Of a stretch of 64,000 nucleotides of DNA, positions 34,719 through 44,191 are shown piece after piece. The notes under the pieces were generated by a model that was given only the letters and a program-made list of their open reading frames with translations, was not told where the DNA came from and ran no database searches. Position 1 is the first letter of the stretch. Each line of letters begins with the position of its first letter. The position numbers and the translations under genes were made by a program. The stretch comes from Thermoflavimicrobium daqui (lineage in GTDB: Bacteria > Bacillota > Bacilli > Thermoactinomycetales > Thermoactinomycetaceae): contig NZ_KZ845666.1 of NCBI RefSeq assembly GCF_003313465.1, positions 1 to 64,000 of the forward strand. The letters are read 5' to 3'.

Positions 34719-35539
34719 TAGAAAAACTGCCCCAGCTCTCTGGACCGTTCTTTAGCACGTAATACAGCTTCCTTCACTGCTTGATCCATTCGATATTTGG
34801 ACAATACTTCTAAACCTGCGAGTGTAGTACCTCCTGGAGAAGTTACTTCTTTTCTTAAATCATTAGGCTTTTTCCCTGTTTCCACTAACATATGAGCAGC
34901 TCCCAAAATGGTTTGTAGAGTTAATTCTCGGGCTGTTTCAGGTTCCAATCCCGCATATATACCGGCTTTTTCTAATACCTCCACCATATAATAAAAATAG
35001 GCAGGACCACTTCCTGATAAACCGGTGACTGCATCCATCATTTCTTCTTTGACAGATACAACCATACCTATTGCCGAAAATATCTCAGCTGCGATTTTTT
35101 CATCTTCATCTGTTGCCCACTTACCTTTACAAATAGCCGTAGCAGAAAGACCAACAGCACATGATGTATTTGGCATTGCACGAATCACAGCATTTTTCCC
35201 TTGTAAAAGGTCCTCTAAATATTCAGTAGAAACACCTGCAGCTACTGAAATAATTAATTGCTTTTCAGTAATAAAATCTCTCCACTTTAGTAACGCACTT
35301 TTAACATCTTTAGGTTTCACTGCAATCATAACAATATTTGCCCTTTGTACTACTTTAGCTAAATCAGACTGCATACCTAACCCATACGTTTGATTTAAAT
35401 GCTGTAATCGAGTGTAATTACTTTTATTTAGTATAGTTATATTTTGTCCTAAAATTTTATTTTTTTCAAGTAATCCGGATAAAATTGCTTCTGTAATCGA
35501 ACCAGCACCCATAAAAACAAATTTTGTATCTTTTATCAT
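34718..35539 (-). CDS. proC: Pyrroline-5-carboxylate reductase
   Basis: 273 residues, last step of proline synthesis. NAD(P)-binding FVFMGAGSITEAILSG at the N-terminus; AVKPKDV; and the family signature near the C-terminus VTGLSGSGPAYFYYMVE...TSPGGTTLAGLEVL. Translation starts after a GGAGGG site. Controlled by the T-box just upstream. Confidence 0.96.
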   Translation of the reverse strand: MIKDTKFVFMGAGSITEAILSGLLEKNKILGQNITILNKSNYTRLQHLNQTYGLGMQSDLAKVVQRANIVMIAVKPKDVKSALLKWRDFITEKQLIISVAAGVSTEYLEDLLQGKNAVIRAMPNTSCAVGLSATAICKGKWATDEDEKIAAEIFSAIGMVVSVKEEMMDAVTGLSGSGPAYFYYMVEVLEKAGIYAGLEPETARELTLQTILGAAHMLVETGKKPNDLRKEVTSPGGTTLAGLEVLSKYRMDQAVKEAVLRAKERSRELGQFF

Positions 35540-35562
35540 GTTGATTCCCTCCTATAAAATTA

Positions 35563-35833
35563 AATAAAAAGAGCCTCTTTCATCCAAAGGACGAAAGAGG
35601 CTCCTTCCGCGGTACCACCTTTATTAGTGCATAAAAATGCACTCAACTCGTAAGTGACTTTCTAATCACTCACCTAGTAACGTAGGTGAACCGCTCTGAT
35701 TTATCATCAGCCGTATCCGAAGGTGGGTTCAAATAGCCATTATGGTAAAACCTCTCAACCAAAGGGTTTTACTCTCTGTACTAATGAATCTATTTTACTA
35801 GCCTTCATCATCACGTTTGTTCTTCATAAACTT
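35563..35833 (-). promoter_or_regulatory. Proline T-box riboswitch (specifier CCC)
   Basis: The T-box sequence AAGGTGGTACCGCGGAAGG lies at 35603-35620, followed by the terminator hairpin GAGCCTCTTTC/GAAAGAGGCTC (35566-35604) ending in TTTTT. Stem I begins near 35815 with the AG-bulge region, and the likely specifier is GAA-CCC-A at 35724-35730, with CCC (Pro) at 35725-35727. Promoter upstream: TTGACA at 35864-35869 and AATAAT at 35840-35845 (18 bp). Uncharged tRNA-Pro should allow read-through into proC. Confidence 0.9.
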
Positions 35834-36040
35834 TGTTTTATTATTAAAGTAAAACATATTTAATGTCAATACCTAATCCCATGTATGTTAAATTTAGCTT
35901 TTGAGTCGTGTTCAATTTATTTTAAAATCGCCTTTCTATTGATAGACTTTCTTATAATATCATTAATTTTGATCGATTCATGATAATTTCATATTTATAC
36001 AATCATTACCGATAAACTATATATTATGAAGTTTCAGTCT
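35834..36040. other. Intergenic spacer
   Basis: Contains the T-box promoter at 35840-35869 and otherwise AT-rich sequence. No clear terminator follows the AprX-like protease, which ends at 36041. Confidence 0.4.
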
Positions 36041-37339
36041 TTAGGGATGGGTAAAATTTTTTTGGAATTTTACATATTGTTTAGCTAACTTCACTGCTTT
36101 TTTTACATCGATAAAGCCAGCTTGATCTCCCTTAATTTCTTTGGATGTATTTGTTAAAATGCATTTAATATCGTTAGGACTTAACTGAGAATTTGCTTCA
36201 AGCAATTGTGCTATTACACCTGCTAGAAAAGGTGTTGCCATCGATGTTCCAGACAAGCGAATATAGTCATCATTAACCTTATTCTCTGGAAGTTGTTGAT
36301 CCAGTATTGACCCTCGTACATTAAGAGAACAAATATCAGCTCCAGGAGCATATATATCAGGCTTTACAAGCCCATCTGGCGTAGGACCTCGACTTGAAAA
36401 AGGAGCAATTTCATCATCCTGGTGCGACTTCGTATTTTTGTCATCTGCTGCTCCAACAGTAATAATCACTGGATCATTTCCTGGAGTACTAATCGTTCCT
36501 GCATAAGGACCTTCATTTCCTGCTGCAGCAACAACGACAATACCATGATGCCATGCCTTTTCGGCAGCTTGTGCTAGAGGATCTTGCCGGTATGGCATCG
36601 TTGCTGGAGATCCCAGTGATAACGAAATAATTCGAATTCCATATTCATCTCTTTTCTTCACACACCATTCAATCCCACGTATCACATTGGATAAACTCCC
36701 GCCACCTTCTGCATCAAGTGCCTTAATCCCCACTAAATTAGCTTCAGGAGCTGCTCCCATATAAAGCCCTTGGGAAAGTCTACCATTCCCAGCTGCACTT
36801 CCCGCACAATGTGTACCATGCCCTTGGTCATCATAAGGAGCTTTCTTACCATGGATAAGATCATGAAACCCTATGATCCGGTTTTTGGGCTCAATTAAAT
36901 CTTTATGTGGATGGATACCTGTATCAATGATTACGATAGTAACACCTTTACCCGTTAATCCTTTTTGTAATTGTACATCTAAAGAGCCAGTGGTTTTTTT
37001 AGCTACATCTAGAAAGAGCTGTACTTTTCGATCATAGAAAATATGAGCCACTTGATCATATTCTGACAAGCTACGAATTGTTTCAGGATGAATCCGTCCA
37101 TAGAATCCAGAGAGAAGTGATAAATAACCGTCTACTGCATTACACGACCTCTCGGCGCATAGTTCATACAGTTCATGCACAAATTGTTCATCTGTCTCTT
37201 CTTTTAACTGAACAATAACAGGTATAGATGCTTGTTCAGCATCGACACTTCGGGTACGTATATGTTGCAGTTCAAAACGGAGACTTGGGTCAATCATTCT
37301 TTCACTTTCCAAAAACCAAGCCTTTTTCCATTTAATCAT
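36041..37339 (-). CDS. aprX: Subtilisin-family serine protease (AprX-like)
   Basis: 432 residues, S8 peptidase with D in VIIDTGIHPHKDL (about 139), H in GHGTHCAGSAAGNG (about 174) and S in GTSMATPFLAGVIAQ near the C-terminus. No signal peptide is visible, consistent with intracellular AprX of B. subtilis (442 residues). The start is put at ATG 37339, six bases after GGAGGG; ATG 37345 is adjacent to that site and less likely. Monocistronic, followed upstream by a terminator. Confidence 0.9.
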   Translation of the reverse strand: MIKWKKAWFLESERMIDPSLRFELQHIRTRSVDAEQASIPVIVQLKEETDEQFVHELYELCAERSCNAVDGYLSLLSGFYGRIHPETIRSLSEYDQVAHIFYDRKVQLFLDVAKKTTGSLDVQLQKGLTGKGVTIVIIDTGIHPHKDLIEPKNRIIGFHDLIHGKKAPYDDQGHGTHCAGSAAGNGRLSQGLYMGAAPEANLVGIKALDAEGGGSLSNVIRGIEWCVKKRDEYGIRIISLSLGSPATMPYRQDPLAQAAEKAWHHGIVVVAAAGNEGPYAGTISTPGNDPVIITVGAADDKNTKSHQDDEIAPFSSRGPTPDGLVKPDIYAPGADICSLNVRGSILDQQLPENKVNDDYIRLSGTSMATPFLAGVIAQLLEANSQLSPNDIKCILTNTSKEIKGDQAGFIDVKKAVKLAKQYVKFQKNFTHP

Positions 37340-37403
37340 AGACATCCCTCCAATAAGTATATATTCACGGTTTTAGATGAAATCCCCTGCATGTAGACAT
37401 AAT

Positions 37404-37435
37404 AAAAAATCTACCTAAGTAGGCAGATTTTTTTA
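37404..37435. terminator. Terminator after GNAT gene
   Basis: AAAATCTACCTA/TAGGCAGATTTT stem with a very small loop and T runs on both sides. It lies between the GNAT gene and the protease gene. Confidence 0.75.
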
Positions 37436-37454
37436 TCATAAATCTTATGAAATT

Positions 37455-37877
37455 TCAACCAAATGCTAACAAGTCCTTTTCATAACGTGTATGACACCAA
37501 TTACTAAAACCTAAATGTTGGTAAAATGGGGCTAAATTCTCTGTACCCTCATCGACAGTAATATAAATTCTTTTAACCCCTTTACGTTGAAAGCGAGCAT
37601 ATAAAGCGTTAACAAGTGCCGTACCAATTTTTTGGTTTCGATAGTCGGGATGTACAGCTAAACAGTAGAAAAATCCACTCTGGCCATCCATCGTACCAAC
37701 AATCGCGCCAACAACTTCTCCATGATCTGCTTCAGCCACAATCACCAAGTCACGATCCCGTGCTAGTTGATCTGATAAAACGCGGAGAGTTTCTCTTTCT
37801 TTCTTGTGTGATGCTGTCATAGCCCAAATTTGTTGCACGGCTATGATATCGGATAATTGAAAAGAGCGAAGGCGCAT
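37455..37877 (-). CDS. GNAT-family N-acetyltransferase
   Basis: 140 residues. Acetyl-CoA-binding motif A: VHPDYRNQKIGTALVNALY (R-x-x-K-I-G-T form of Q/R-x-x-G-x-G/A), with motif B EGTENLAPFYQHLGF. ATG 37877 has GGGGGG eight bases before it. Substrate unknown; the layout is that of single-domain ribosomal-protein or small-molecule acetyltransferases. Confidence 0.85.
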   Translation of the reverse strand: MRLRSFQLSDIIAVQQIWAMTASHKKERETLRVLSDQLARDRDLVIVAEADHGEVVGAIVGTMDGQSGFFYCLAVHPDYRNQKIGTALVNALYARFQRKGVKRIYITVDEGTENLAPFYQHLGFSNWCHTRYEKDLLAFG

Positions 37878-38035
37878 CAAACTTACCCCCCGAATTCTCT
37901 GTTATATAATAACATGGAATCAATTTATAATAGCTTAAACATAGTTTAGTATATTAATAGATTGTTGGCAATTTGTAAAGAGAAATATTTTTGAATTCAT
38001 CATGTAATATCAGCCTATTATACCTAATCAATAGC

Positions 38036-38704
38036 CTATTTATCCTTTTTTTCTCGAGATTTGACCGTATTACTCACGTTCCAAGTCCATGGAATATATA
38101 GTAAAATAATAACAGAAACAAACAATTCTTTATATTTTATCCATGAAAAATTGATACTACTAATGAAAAGAAATCCCCACAACCCTAAAGACCACCAACA
38201 CAAAGATATCGTAAAACCACGATCATAAAACATGACAAACGTAAAAATTAAACCTGCAATCGAAAAACAAAGTGGAATAAAGAGCTCACTTAAGTTCATT
38301 AGTATACGATCCCAGTCTAAAATATGTTTTATTAAATCGGTTGAAGGAGCATAAAAAAATAGCTCTGAGAGTGTAGGAATAATCATCACCTGAATTAAAT
38401 GAAAAATGAAAGCAGCGACTGTTCCAATCATAGAAATAAACCATGCGCAATGTAGCCATATCCGATAAGTAGTATCTAAAACCTTTAACAAGTACGTAAA
38501 CATAAGCATGACACTGACTAAACTTAGGATCATAGTACTCCAGGATAAAACTACCCAATATTTATTGTTATAGATATAAGTCAAACGATGGACTATAGGT
38601 CCACTTGTTACTTTAATTAGGACAAAAAAAATACAAAACAAAGTGAATACATGAAAGACCGTAGCCCCTTTTAACACCCATGCCATCCATCCTTTGGTTA
38701 CCAT
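38036..38704 (-). CDS. Uncharacterised polytopic membrane protein
   Basis: 222 residues with about six hydrophobic helices (around 10-30, 47-72, 82-108, 136-158, 163-183, 190-207). No recognised family. ATG preceded by GGAGAGTGGGATGTGA. Nothing in the neighbourhood indicates its function. A spacer of about 155 nt follows on the GNAT side. Confidence 0.7.
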   Translation of the reverse strand: MVTKGWMAWVLKGATVFHVFTLFCIFFVLIKVTSGPIVHRLTYIYNNKYWVVLSWSTMILSLVSVMLMFTYLLKVLDTTYRIWLHCAWFISMIGTVAAFIFHLIQVMIIPTLSELFFYAPSTDLIKHILDWDRILMNLSELFIPLCFSIAGLIFTFVMFYDRGFTISLCWWSLGLWGFLFISSINFSWIKYKELFVSVIILLYIPWTWNVSNTVKSREKKDK

Positions 38705-38989
38705 TCACATCCCACTCTCCACTTTTCAGCCCTACTAACATCATTCCCAATCATTTTTTCTTATAAAACATAAATTTTCATTCATTGGGTTTCCCACGAC
38801 TCTACCAAATGAATGATGAAATATGGCTAGTTAAGTTAGTAAAGTGACTCTCGGACTTTAAAATAGAAAATGCCTGTACCACTATAGATCGTGTTACAAG
38901 CATTTGGGGGTGGGTTTATTTAGTTCTACCCTTATGGGCAGCTTCAATAGCTAATTGGTAAATCGCCAACCAGAATAAGAAAGACGTTT
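38705..38989. other. Intergenic spacer between pabB and membrane protein gene
   Basis: 285 nt; a plausible promoter for the membrane protein gene must lie here. I see no gene or clear hairpin terminator. Confidence 0.4.
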
Positions 38990-40417
38990 TTAATGTACAT
39001 AGGAGTTCTTTACTTGCAAAATCGCTTTTTTTAAAGCATAAGCTTTATCTCTGGTCTCTTGGTATTCTTTCTCTGGATCTGAATCGGTCACAATTCCTCC
39101 ACCTACATGTAATAGAGCTTGTCTTGAACAACAAATAATCGTACGAATAACCATGCTCAAATCAAAATTTCCTCGTACGTCCAGATAGCCTAAGCCACCT
39201 GAGTAAATTCCCCTTCTTTCATTTTCAAGTTCGTTCAATAATTCCATCGCTCTAATTTTAGGAGCTCCTGTCATGGATCCTCCTGGAAATACGGCTTTAA
39301 TAGCTTCCATTATTTTTATCTCTGGGAGCAACTTTCCCCTTACAGTCGAAACAAGTTGATGAACTGTAGCATAAGATTCCACTTGTAGCAAATCGGGTAC
39401 CCAAACTTGCCCAGTCATACACACCTTACCAAAGTCATTACGTACAAGATCAACAATCATTAAATTTTCAGCACGATCTTTTTCGCTAGATACTAAATCC
39501 TCAATTGTAATTTGATCAAGCTTAGCATCGGAAGAACGAGGACGTGTACCTTTAATAGGTCGACTTTCCAAACATCGCTTACTATCCAGTTTTACAAAAC
39601 GCTCTGGTGAAGTTGATAAAATAGATAAATTTCCAAATTGTATATAACTTGAAAAAGGTGCAGGATTAATCTGACGCAATAATCGATATAAAGTAAAGGG
39701 GTCATCAATCGAAGTTGTAATAGGGTAAGTAAAACAGGCTTGATAAATATCCCCCTGAGCAATATAGGACTTAATTTTATTTACTTTTTTTATATAACTT
39801 TGTTTAGTCTCTTTTGCTAAAAACGAAATATCGTCCATATTGATTTGGGGTGAACATAATGGTAATTCGGGTAATACCTGTTCAGAAGCCCCTCTTATTC
39901 GCTCAATTTCTCTTTTCATATTATATTGTGCTATTTCTGGTTGTTCATCTATTACCAAATAGCTTAACCATGTTTTCTGTTCGATGTGATCATGAATTAG
40001 AACCTGATCAACAAACATCCACCAAGCTTCTGGCAGACTAAAGAATTCATTGGACTGATTAGAAATTTTATCTGCATATTGTTTCATTTCATAACCAAGA
40101 TAGCCAATCATCCCCCCAAGAAATGGAATAAAATCATACTGACTATCTACTTTATAATCATCCAATATCTTTTGTAATGCTAAAAATGGATTTATCGATA
40201 AAGTTTGATGACGACGATTTGAAAAAGTAATTTGTGTTACTCCTTTATTTATTTTGACTAGAAAACGAGGATTAGCCCCCATAAAAGAGTAACGGCTCAT
40301 TCCTTTTACAAGTAAATTTCCATCTAACCAAAAAGCATAAGGACATGACTGATAGACTTTTGCAAAAACTCTTTCTAAATGGGGAGTAAAAGGAATCTCT
40401 TCAAGTAAAATCCTCAT
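38990..40417 (-). CDS. pabB: Aminodeoxychorismate synthase component I (chorismate-binding)
   Basis: 475 residues, anthranilate synthase component I family. The PIKGTRPR motif, with lysine rather than alanine, is characteristic of PabB versus TrpE. Other motifs: SSEKDRAENLMIVDLVRNDFG, VFPGGSMTGAPKIRAMELL. Makes 4-amino-4-deoxychorismate for folate. No pabA or pabC is adjacent, so it is a stand-alone copy. ATG with AGGTG upstream. Confidence 0.88.
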   Translation of the reverse strand: MRILLEEIPFTPHLERVFAKVYQSCPYAFWLDGNLLVKGMSRYSFMGANPRFLVKINKGVTQITFSNRRHQTLSINPFLALQKILDDYKVDSQYDFIPFLGGMIGYLGYEMKQYADKISNQSNEFFSLPEAWWMFVDQVLIHDHIEQKTWLSYLVIDEQPEIAQYNMKREIERIRGASEQVLPELPLCSPQINMDDISFLAKETKQSYIKKVNKIKSYIAQGDIYQACFTYPITTSIDDPFTLYRLLRQINPAPFSSYIQFGNLSILSTSPERFVKLDSKRCLESRPIKGTRPRSSDAKLDQITIEDLVSSEKDRAENLMIVDLVRNDFGKVCMTGQVWVPDLLQVESYATVHQLVSTVRGKLLPEIKIMEAIKAVFPGGSMTGAPKIRAMELLNELENERRGIYSGGLGYLDVRGNFDLSMVIRTIICCSRQALLHVGGGIVTDSDPEKEYQETRDKAYALKKAILQVKNSYVH

Positions 40418-40561
40418 TATCTAGCACCTACCCTTTGTATAACTACAATACCAAAAACACCTAAAAGCCCTTATAACTGATTATTTTTGAATCGGAGCTA
40501 TATCGGGAAAAGCATATGGATAGAACAACCTCTATCATACCGTATCTATTAAAAATATAGA

Positions 40562-40592
40562 AGAACCACCCAGTACACACTAGGTGGTTCTA
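40562..40592. terminator. Terminator upstream of pabB
   Basis: AGAACCACC/GGTGGTTCT stem with a 12-nt loop, followed on the plus strand by ATTTTG and on the minus strand by TCTATATTTTT. It lies between the first VanW gene and pabB. Confidence 0.7.
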
Positions 40593-40656
40593 TTTTGCAT
40601 TTAAGATATTCGCTTACTTATAATCGCTCGTTATACAACAGTTTTTCACATCATAC

Positions 40657-41838
40657 TTAAGGATTGGTAGATTTTTGCCCATTTGGATCTTGATCTACCG
40701 GTTTTATATCTTGATTGGGCTCCGTTGGTTTTTGAGGATCTTGGTTTGGTTGACTTGGATTTTGAGCATCTTGATTTTGGTCTTTTTTATCTGGATCATT
40801 ATTGTTGATTTTATCATCCTTCGGTAAGTTTGCGTTAGGTTTAGTAGGATCTTTTACTTTCTCCTGCTTAATTTGTGCTTTATTAGGGGCATCAGGAACA
40901 ATCCGTTTATTCGGTTCTAACTCAGGAACGCTATAAATATGAACAGTGATCGAAGTCTCTTTCATTACAACCCGAATTGCGATAGGTTTTTTATAATTAT
41001 TCTTAAACTCAAAATCCGGTCCACCATCTGAAACTGTTGCATCTCTATTTGGTGGAACATAGGTAACACCTTTACTATGATGCTGTAATCTAGTAATTCT
41101 TAATCCTGCTCTATCTGCACTATTATATAAAGTAGAAGAAACTTGACAAATTCCTCCACCAATTCCTTGGGTAAACTCTCCTTTAACAATCACTGTAGCT
41201 GGCTTATAACCATGGGCAGCATCATGTGGACCTGTTTCCTTATTAAAGGAAAATTTCTCTCCAGGATTCACGACGATTTTATCCATGGCTTCTGCTGCTA
41301 AACGAATATTCGTGTTCCGATTTGTATTCTGACTATCAAAGTAGGTAACATAACTAGCAATTTTCTTTTTATCTACGTTTTTAAGATCTTCTGCTGTCAC
41401 TAATGGGTCTTTATCAACAAGAGGAATCTCTGTCGTTTTATTAATTAATGGTTTTAAATCACTTAACCATTCATCTATCTTTTTGGGATCCATCACACGG
41501 CCTCTTTGCTCAGGAGCAATAGGTGATCCAATTTTATCCATTTTCGCATTTTTAGGACGCTGTTCCACTTCTTTTTTTACTTTTTCTTCTATCCATTTCT
41601 CAACTTCTTTTTTATTAATAGTTGAAGTATCTTTACCATCATAACCAACTTTTGATAAATCCAAAGTAAATGTTTTATCGTCTGATTTTAGCTTGATGGA
41701 GTGTTCTGGACCAAGGCCGACTGTTTCTTTAACAGATTCGGAGACAGCTTCTGTTTTTTCCTTATCACTAACGAAGTAAAAAATAAGCCCTCCTATTACG
41801 CCCAGGGCTATAACCAAGATCCCTAATATCTTTTTCAC
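40657..41838 (-). CDS. VanW-family membrane protein, short form (copy 1)
   Basis: 393 residues. N-terminal membrane anchor (KKILGILVIALGVIGGLIF), then a PG_binding_4-like domain (residues ~45-150), and a VanW domain (about 190-310) with ATVIVKGEFTQ and GGGICQVSSTLYNSADRAGL, VPPNRDATVSDGG. The C-terminal tail is Asp/Pro/Asn-rich. The start is GTG 41838 behind GGGGG. Unlike the longer paralogues it lacks the acidic cytoplasmic tail. Function of VanW domains is unknown; they occur in cell-wall-associated proteins. Confidence 0.85.
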   Translation of the reverse strand: MKKILGILVIALGVIGGLIFYFVSDKEKTEAVSESVKETVGLGPEHSIKLKSDDKTFTLDLSKVGYDGKDTSTINKKEVEKWIEEKVKKEVEQRPKNAKMDKIGSPIAPEQRGRVMDPKKIDEWLSDLKPLINKTTEIPLVDKDPLVTAEDLKNVDKKKIASYVTYFDSQNTNRNTNIRLAAEAMDKIVVNPGEKFSFNKETGPHDAAHGYKPATVIVKGEFTQGIGGGICQVSSTLYNSADRAGLRITRLQHHSKGVTYVPPNRDATVSDGGPDFEFKNNYKKPIAIRVVMKETSITVHIYSVPELEPNKRIVPDAPNKAQIKQEKVKDPTKPNANLPKDDKINNNDPDKKDQNQDAQNPSQPNQDPQKPTEPNQDIKPVDQDPNGQKSTNP

Positions 41839-42063
41839 TAAATTTAACCCCCTAGTATATCTCAAGCTTCAACTCCAAAACTTCAGCTCTTACAATATAC
41901 ACGATTCGTATCAAAAGCTCTACTTAAATTTAGTTTAATTATAAATAATTCATATACTTGTTAGATAATATATAAAAAGTTTCCTTAATTAGCGCTGTAA
42001 ACATCGTTTTCTTTTTGCAGTTTTCCTTCTACCGTTTCACTCTTATAGTTGTCAATCCCATTA

Positions 42064-42112
42064 GAAAAAAAAGCTTCTCACTTACTTACATAAAGTGAGA
42101 AGCTTTTTTTTT
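42064..42112. terminator. Terminator between VanW copies 1 and 2
   Basis: AAAGCTTCTCACTT/AAAGTGAGAAGCTTT perfect stem of about 13 bp with T runs on both sides. It serves the copy-2 VanW gene, whose stop lies at 42134. Confidence 0.85.
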
Positions 42113-42133
42113 ATACATTAGGACTTCATATGA

Positions 42134-44068
42134 TTATAAGCTATTTGCATCATCTGATTTTTGTGGATCCATAGGCACATCCATCATATCATCTTCATGT
42201 TTGTTTTTACCTTTTTTCTTCATATCTTGTTTGATTTTTTCCTCTAACGGATCATATCCTAAAAGAAGTTTGGTAAATGATTCGGTTTTAACTTTTTGAC
42301 TGTTTAGTTCTGCTAATTCATCTTTGGTTAATTTTTTAGCACCAGGAATCGTATAAACAGATACAACCACATCCGGACCTGAAGCATCTGCTTTAATCAA
42401 AACTGGCTTATCATAAGGATTGGCAAATTTTAAATCCGTATAATCATAAGCAATTGTTGCATCTTCGCCTAATGGTACATAGCCAACTGGTTTACTATGA
42501 GGTCTACGTTCCACAATCGTTAGTTTGTTTTTTACTGCTTGGTATAGCGTTGTGGATACTTGGCAGATGCCTCCACCATAGCCCGTTGCCATTTTTCCAT
42601 TTACGATAACCCCAGCTGGCAAATATCCCTTATCGGCTGTGGTATCTCCAACATATCCATTCCATGAAAATGTTTGCCCTGGTTTTAACACAAAATCATC
42701 AATTGTATTGGAAGCGATTCGAATATTCTTTACACGCGCTCCCGTTGAGCCACCTAAAACGGTATCATAGGTTCCCAGCTTTTTGTTCATATTTTTTAGG
42801 TCAGCAACTGTTAAAGCTGGTTTATCTTCAACCATGGGGATTTCCTTCGGACGATTATATAGTTTCTTAATATTTCCTTCCTTAAACCAATCCGCAACTT
42901 GTTTGGTATCCACTAAGCTACCTGTTTTATCTGGATTAATTCCCGTATTCGCTTTTTTATCTTTAAATGTCGCATTCACTGCTGGGCGATCCAACTCTTT
43001 GCGAATACCATCCAGCCATGCTGCTAACTGCTTTTTATCAATCGTTGCGTAATTTTCCCCATCAAAGCCAATTTTCTTTAAGTCTAAATCATATTTTTTC
43101 TGACCTGCTGTCAGTTGTACATTATATCCTTTAAACAATGGTTGAACTTCTTGTAAATAATACTCGGTTTTTGAAAACTTACTAAATCCAAATGCTCCCC
43201 CACCGATCAGCACTAAGCTGGCTGCCAGACCAATGATCCATTTTTTTGAACGCTGAAGAAAGGAGGGTCTCTCTTCAGTAATCGATATCGGTGGTTTTAC
43301 GGGTGGTGTTGGATCCGGCAGCTTAACTTTTATATCTTCTTCTATTGATGGTTTAAATCCAGATGATACATCTTTCTGTTCGTCAAAAATAGGTTTTTCT
43401 TTATCCGAAACTTCAAACGGTCTATCAAAGAAAGCCACATCGTTAAGAGATTTATTTTCTTCCGAAGCTTTTGGCTCTTCATCTTTCTTTTCGATACTCT
43501 CTTCTGGTTCATGTTTAGCTTGAACTTCTTTTTCTTCAGATGACATTTCAGCAGTTAGTTCCTGCTTATCTTCTGTCTCCTCCTCTAAGGTAGCAAATAA
43601 TACTTCGTTGCTATCTTCATCTTTTTCTACATCTGCTCTAGATGTTTCATCCTTACTTTCAGCATTTTCTTGTTCTTCTTTTACTTCTTCTACCTCTGAT
43701 TGATCCTCTTGTTCACTGGTGCCCCACTCATCAAAAATGGAGATCTCCTCATTAGAATCTTGCTCTTCTTTGGCAGCAGCCTCTTCTACTGAAGTTGATG
43801 TATCTGCTACTTCTTTTTCGGACTTAGCGGATTCATCTTTCTCTTCAGTATCTGATTCTTCTGCTGCATCAGTACCCCAGTGATCAAATAGAGAGATAGA
43901 GTCATCTGAATCCTCTTTGTCCTTCATTTCTTCCTGCGAAGAAGAATCTGGAGCATCTTCATTAAAAGCAAAACCTTCTAAACCTACATCCTCTTCTGAA
44001 GCTTTCTCTTGCTCCTCTTGATCTGGAAGATTTTCCTCCCCAAGCATATTCTTTTTTTTGTCTTCCAC
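42134..44068 (-). CDS. VanW-family membrane protein with acidic cytoplasmic tail (copy 2)
   Basis: 644 residues. Residues 1-270 are acidic and disordered with repeated motifs ISLFDHWGTD (58-67), ISIFDEWGTS (109-118) and SLNDVAFFDRPFE (207-219). One membrane helix at 277-296 with Arg-Ser-Lys-Lys before it puts the N-terminus inside the cell. Outside: a PG_binding_4-like region (~310-420) and a VanW domain with GGGICQVSTTLYQAVKN and VPLGEDATIAYD. GTG start with AGGAGA ten bases before; the next bases include an A8 run. Nearly identical to copy 3. Confidence 0.85.
   Translation of the reverse strand: MEDKKKNMLGEENLPDQEEQEKASEEDVGLEGFAFNEDAPDSSSQEEMKDKEDSDDSISLFDHWGTDAAEESDTEEKDESAKSEKEVADTSTSVEEAAAKEEQDSNEEISIFDEWGTSEQEDQSEVEEVKEEQENAESKDETSRADVEKDEDSNEVLFATLEEETEDKQELTAEMSSEEKEVQAKHEPEESIEKKDEEPKASEENKSLNDVAFFDRPFEVSDKEKPIFDEQKDVSSGFKPSIEEDIKVKLPDPTPPVKPPISITEERPSFLQRSKKWIIGLAASLVLIGGGAFGFSKFSKTEYYLQEVQPLFKGYNVQLTAGQKKYDLDLKKIGFDGENYATIDKKQLAAWLDGIRKELDRPAVNATFKDKKANTGINPDKTGSLVDTKQVADWFKEGNIKKLYNRPKEIPMVEDKPALTVADLKNMNKKLGTYDTVLGGSTGARVKNIRIASNTIDDFVLKPGQTFSWNGYVGDTTADKGYLPAGVIVNGKMATGYGGGICQVSTTLYQAVKNKLTIVERRPHSKPVGYVPLGEDATIAYDYTDLKFANPYDKPVLIKADASGPDVVVSVYTIPGAKKLTKDELAELNSQKVKTESFTKLLLGYDPLEEKIKQDMKKKGKNKHEDDMMDVPMDPQKSDDANSL
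44052..44059 (-). repeat. Poly-A (A8) run after the start of VanW copy 2
   Basis: A run of eight A follows GTGGAAGAC on the minus strand. In copy 3 the matching run has seven A, which shifts the frame relative to the homologous GTG. Confidence 0.9.
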
Positions 44069-44158
44069 TCTGTTCTTCTCTCCTTTGATGTAATCTCATA
44101 TGAAACTGCTTGTTGCTGTTATCTACAGGGAGTAAGTGGATTATTTCAAATGAATCAA

Positions 44159-44191
44159 GTAAATTTATATCCAAATATGGATATATTTTAC
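44159..44191 (-). promoter_or_regulatory. Dyad-containing promoter of VanW copy 2
   Basis: 33-bp imperfect palindrome: inner arms TATATCC/GGATATA with a 6-bp centre, outer GTAAA/TTTAC. On the minus strand TATAAA can act as -10 with TGTAAA 17 bp before it. The same dyad (one base shorter) is at 48836-48867 before copy 4, at a similar distance (85-91 nt) from the start, so a shared regulator is likely. Copy 3 has only half of it. Confidence 0.55.

Noticed and set aside
42783-43052. 89-codon plus frame, repeated at 45270-45539
   Set aside because: Antisense shadow of the VanW gene; identical in both copies only because the genes are.
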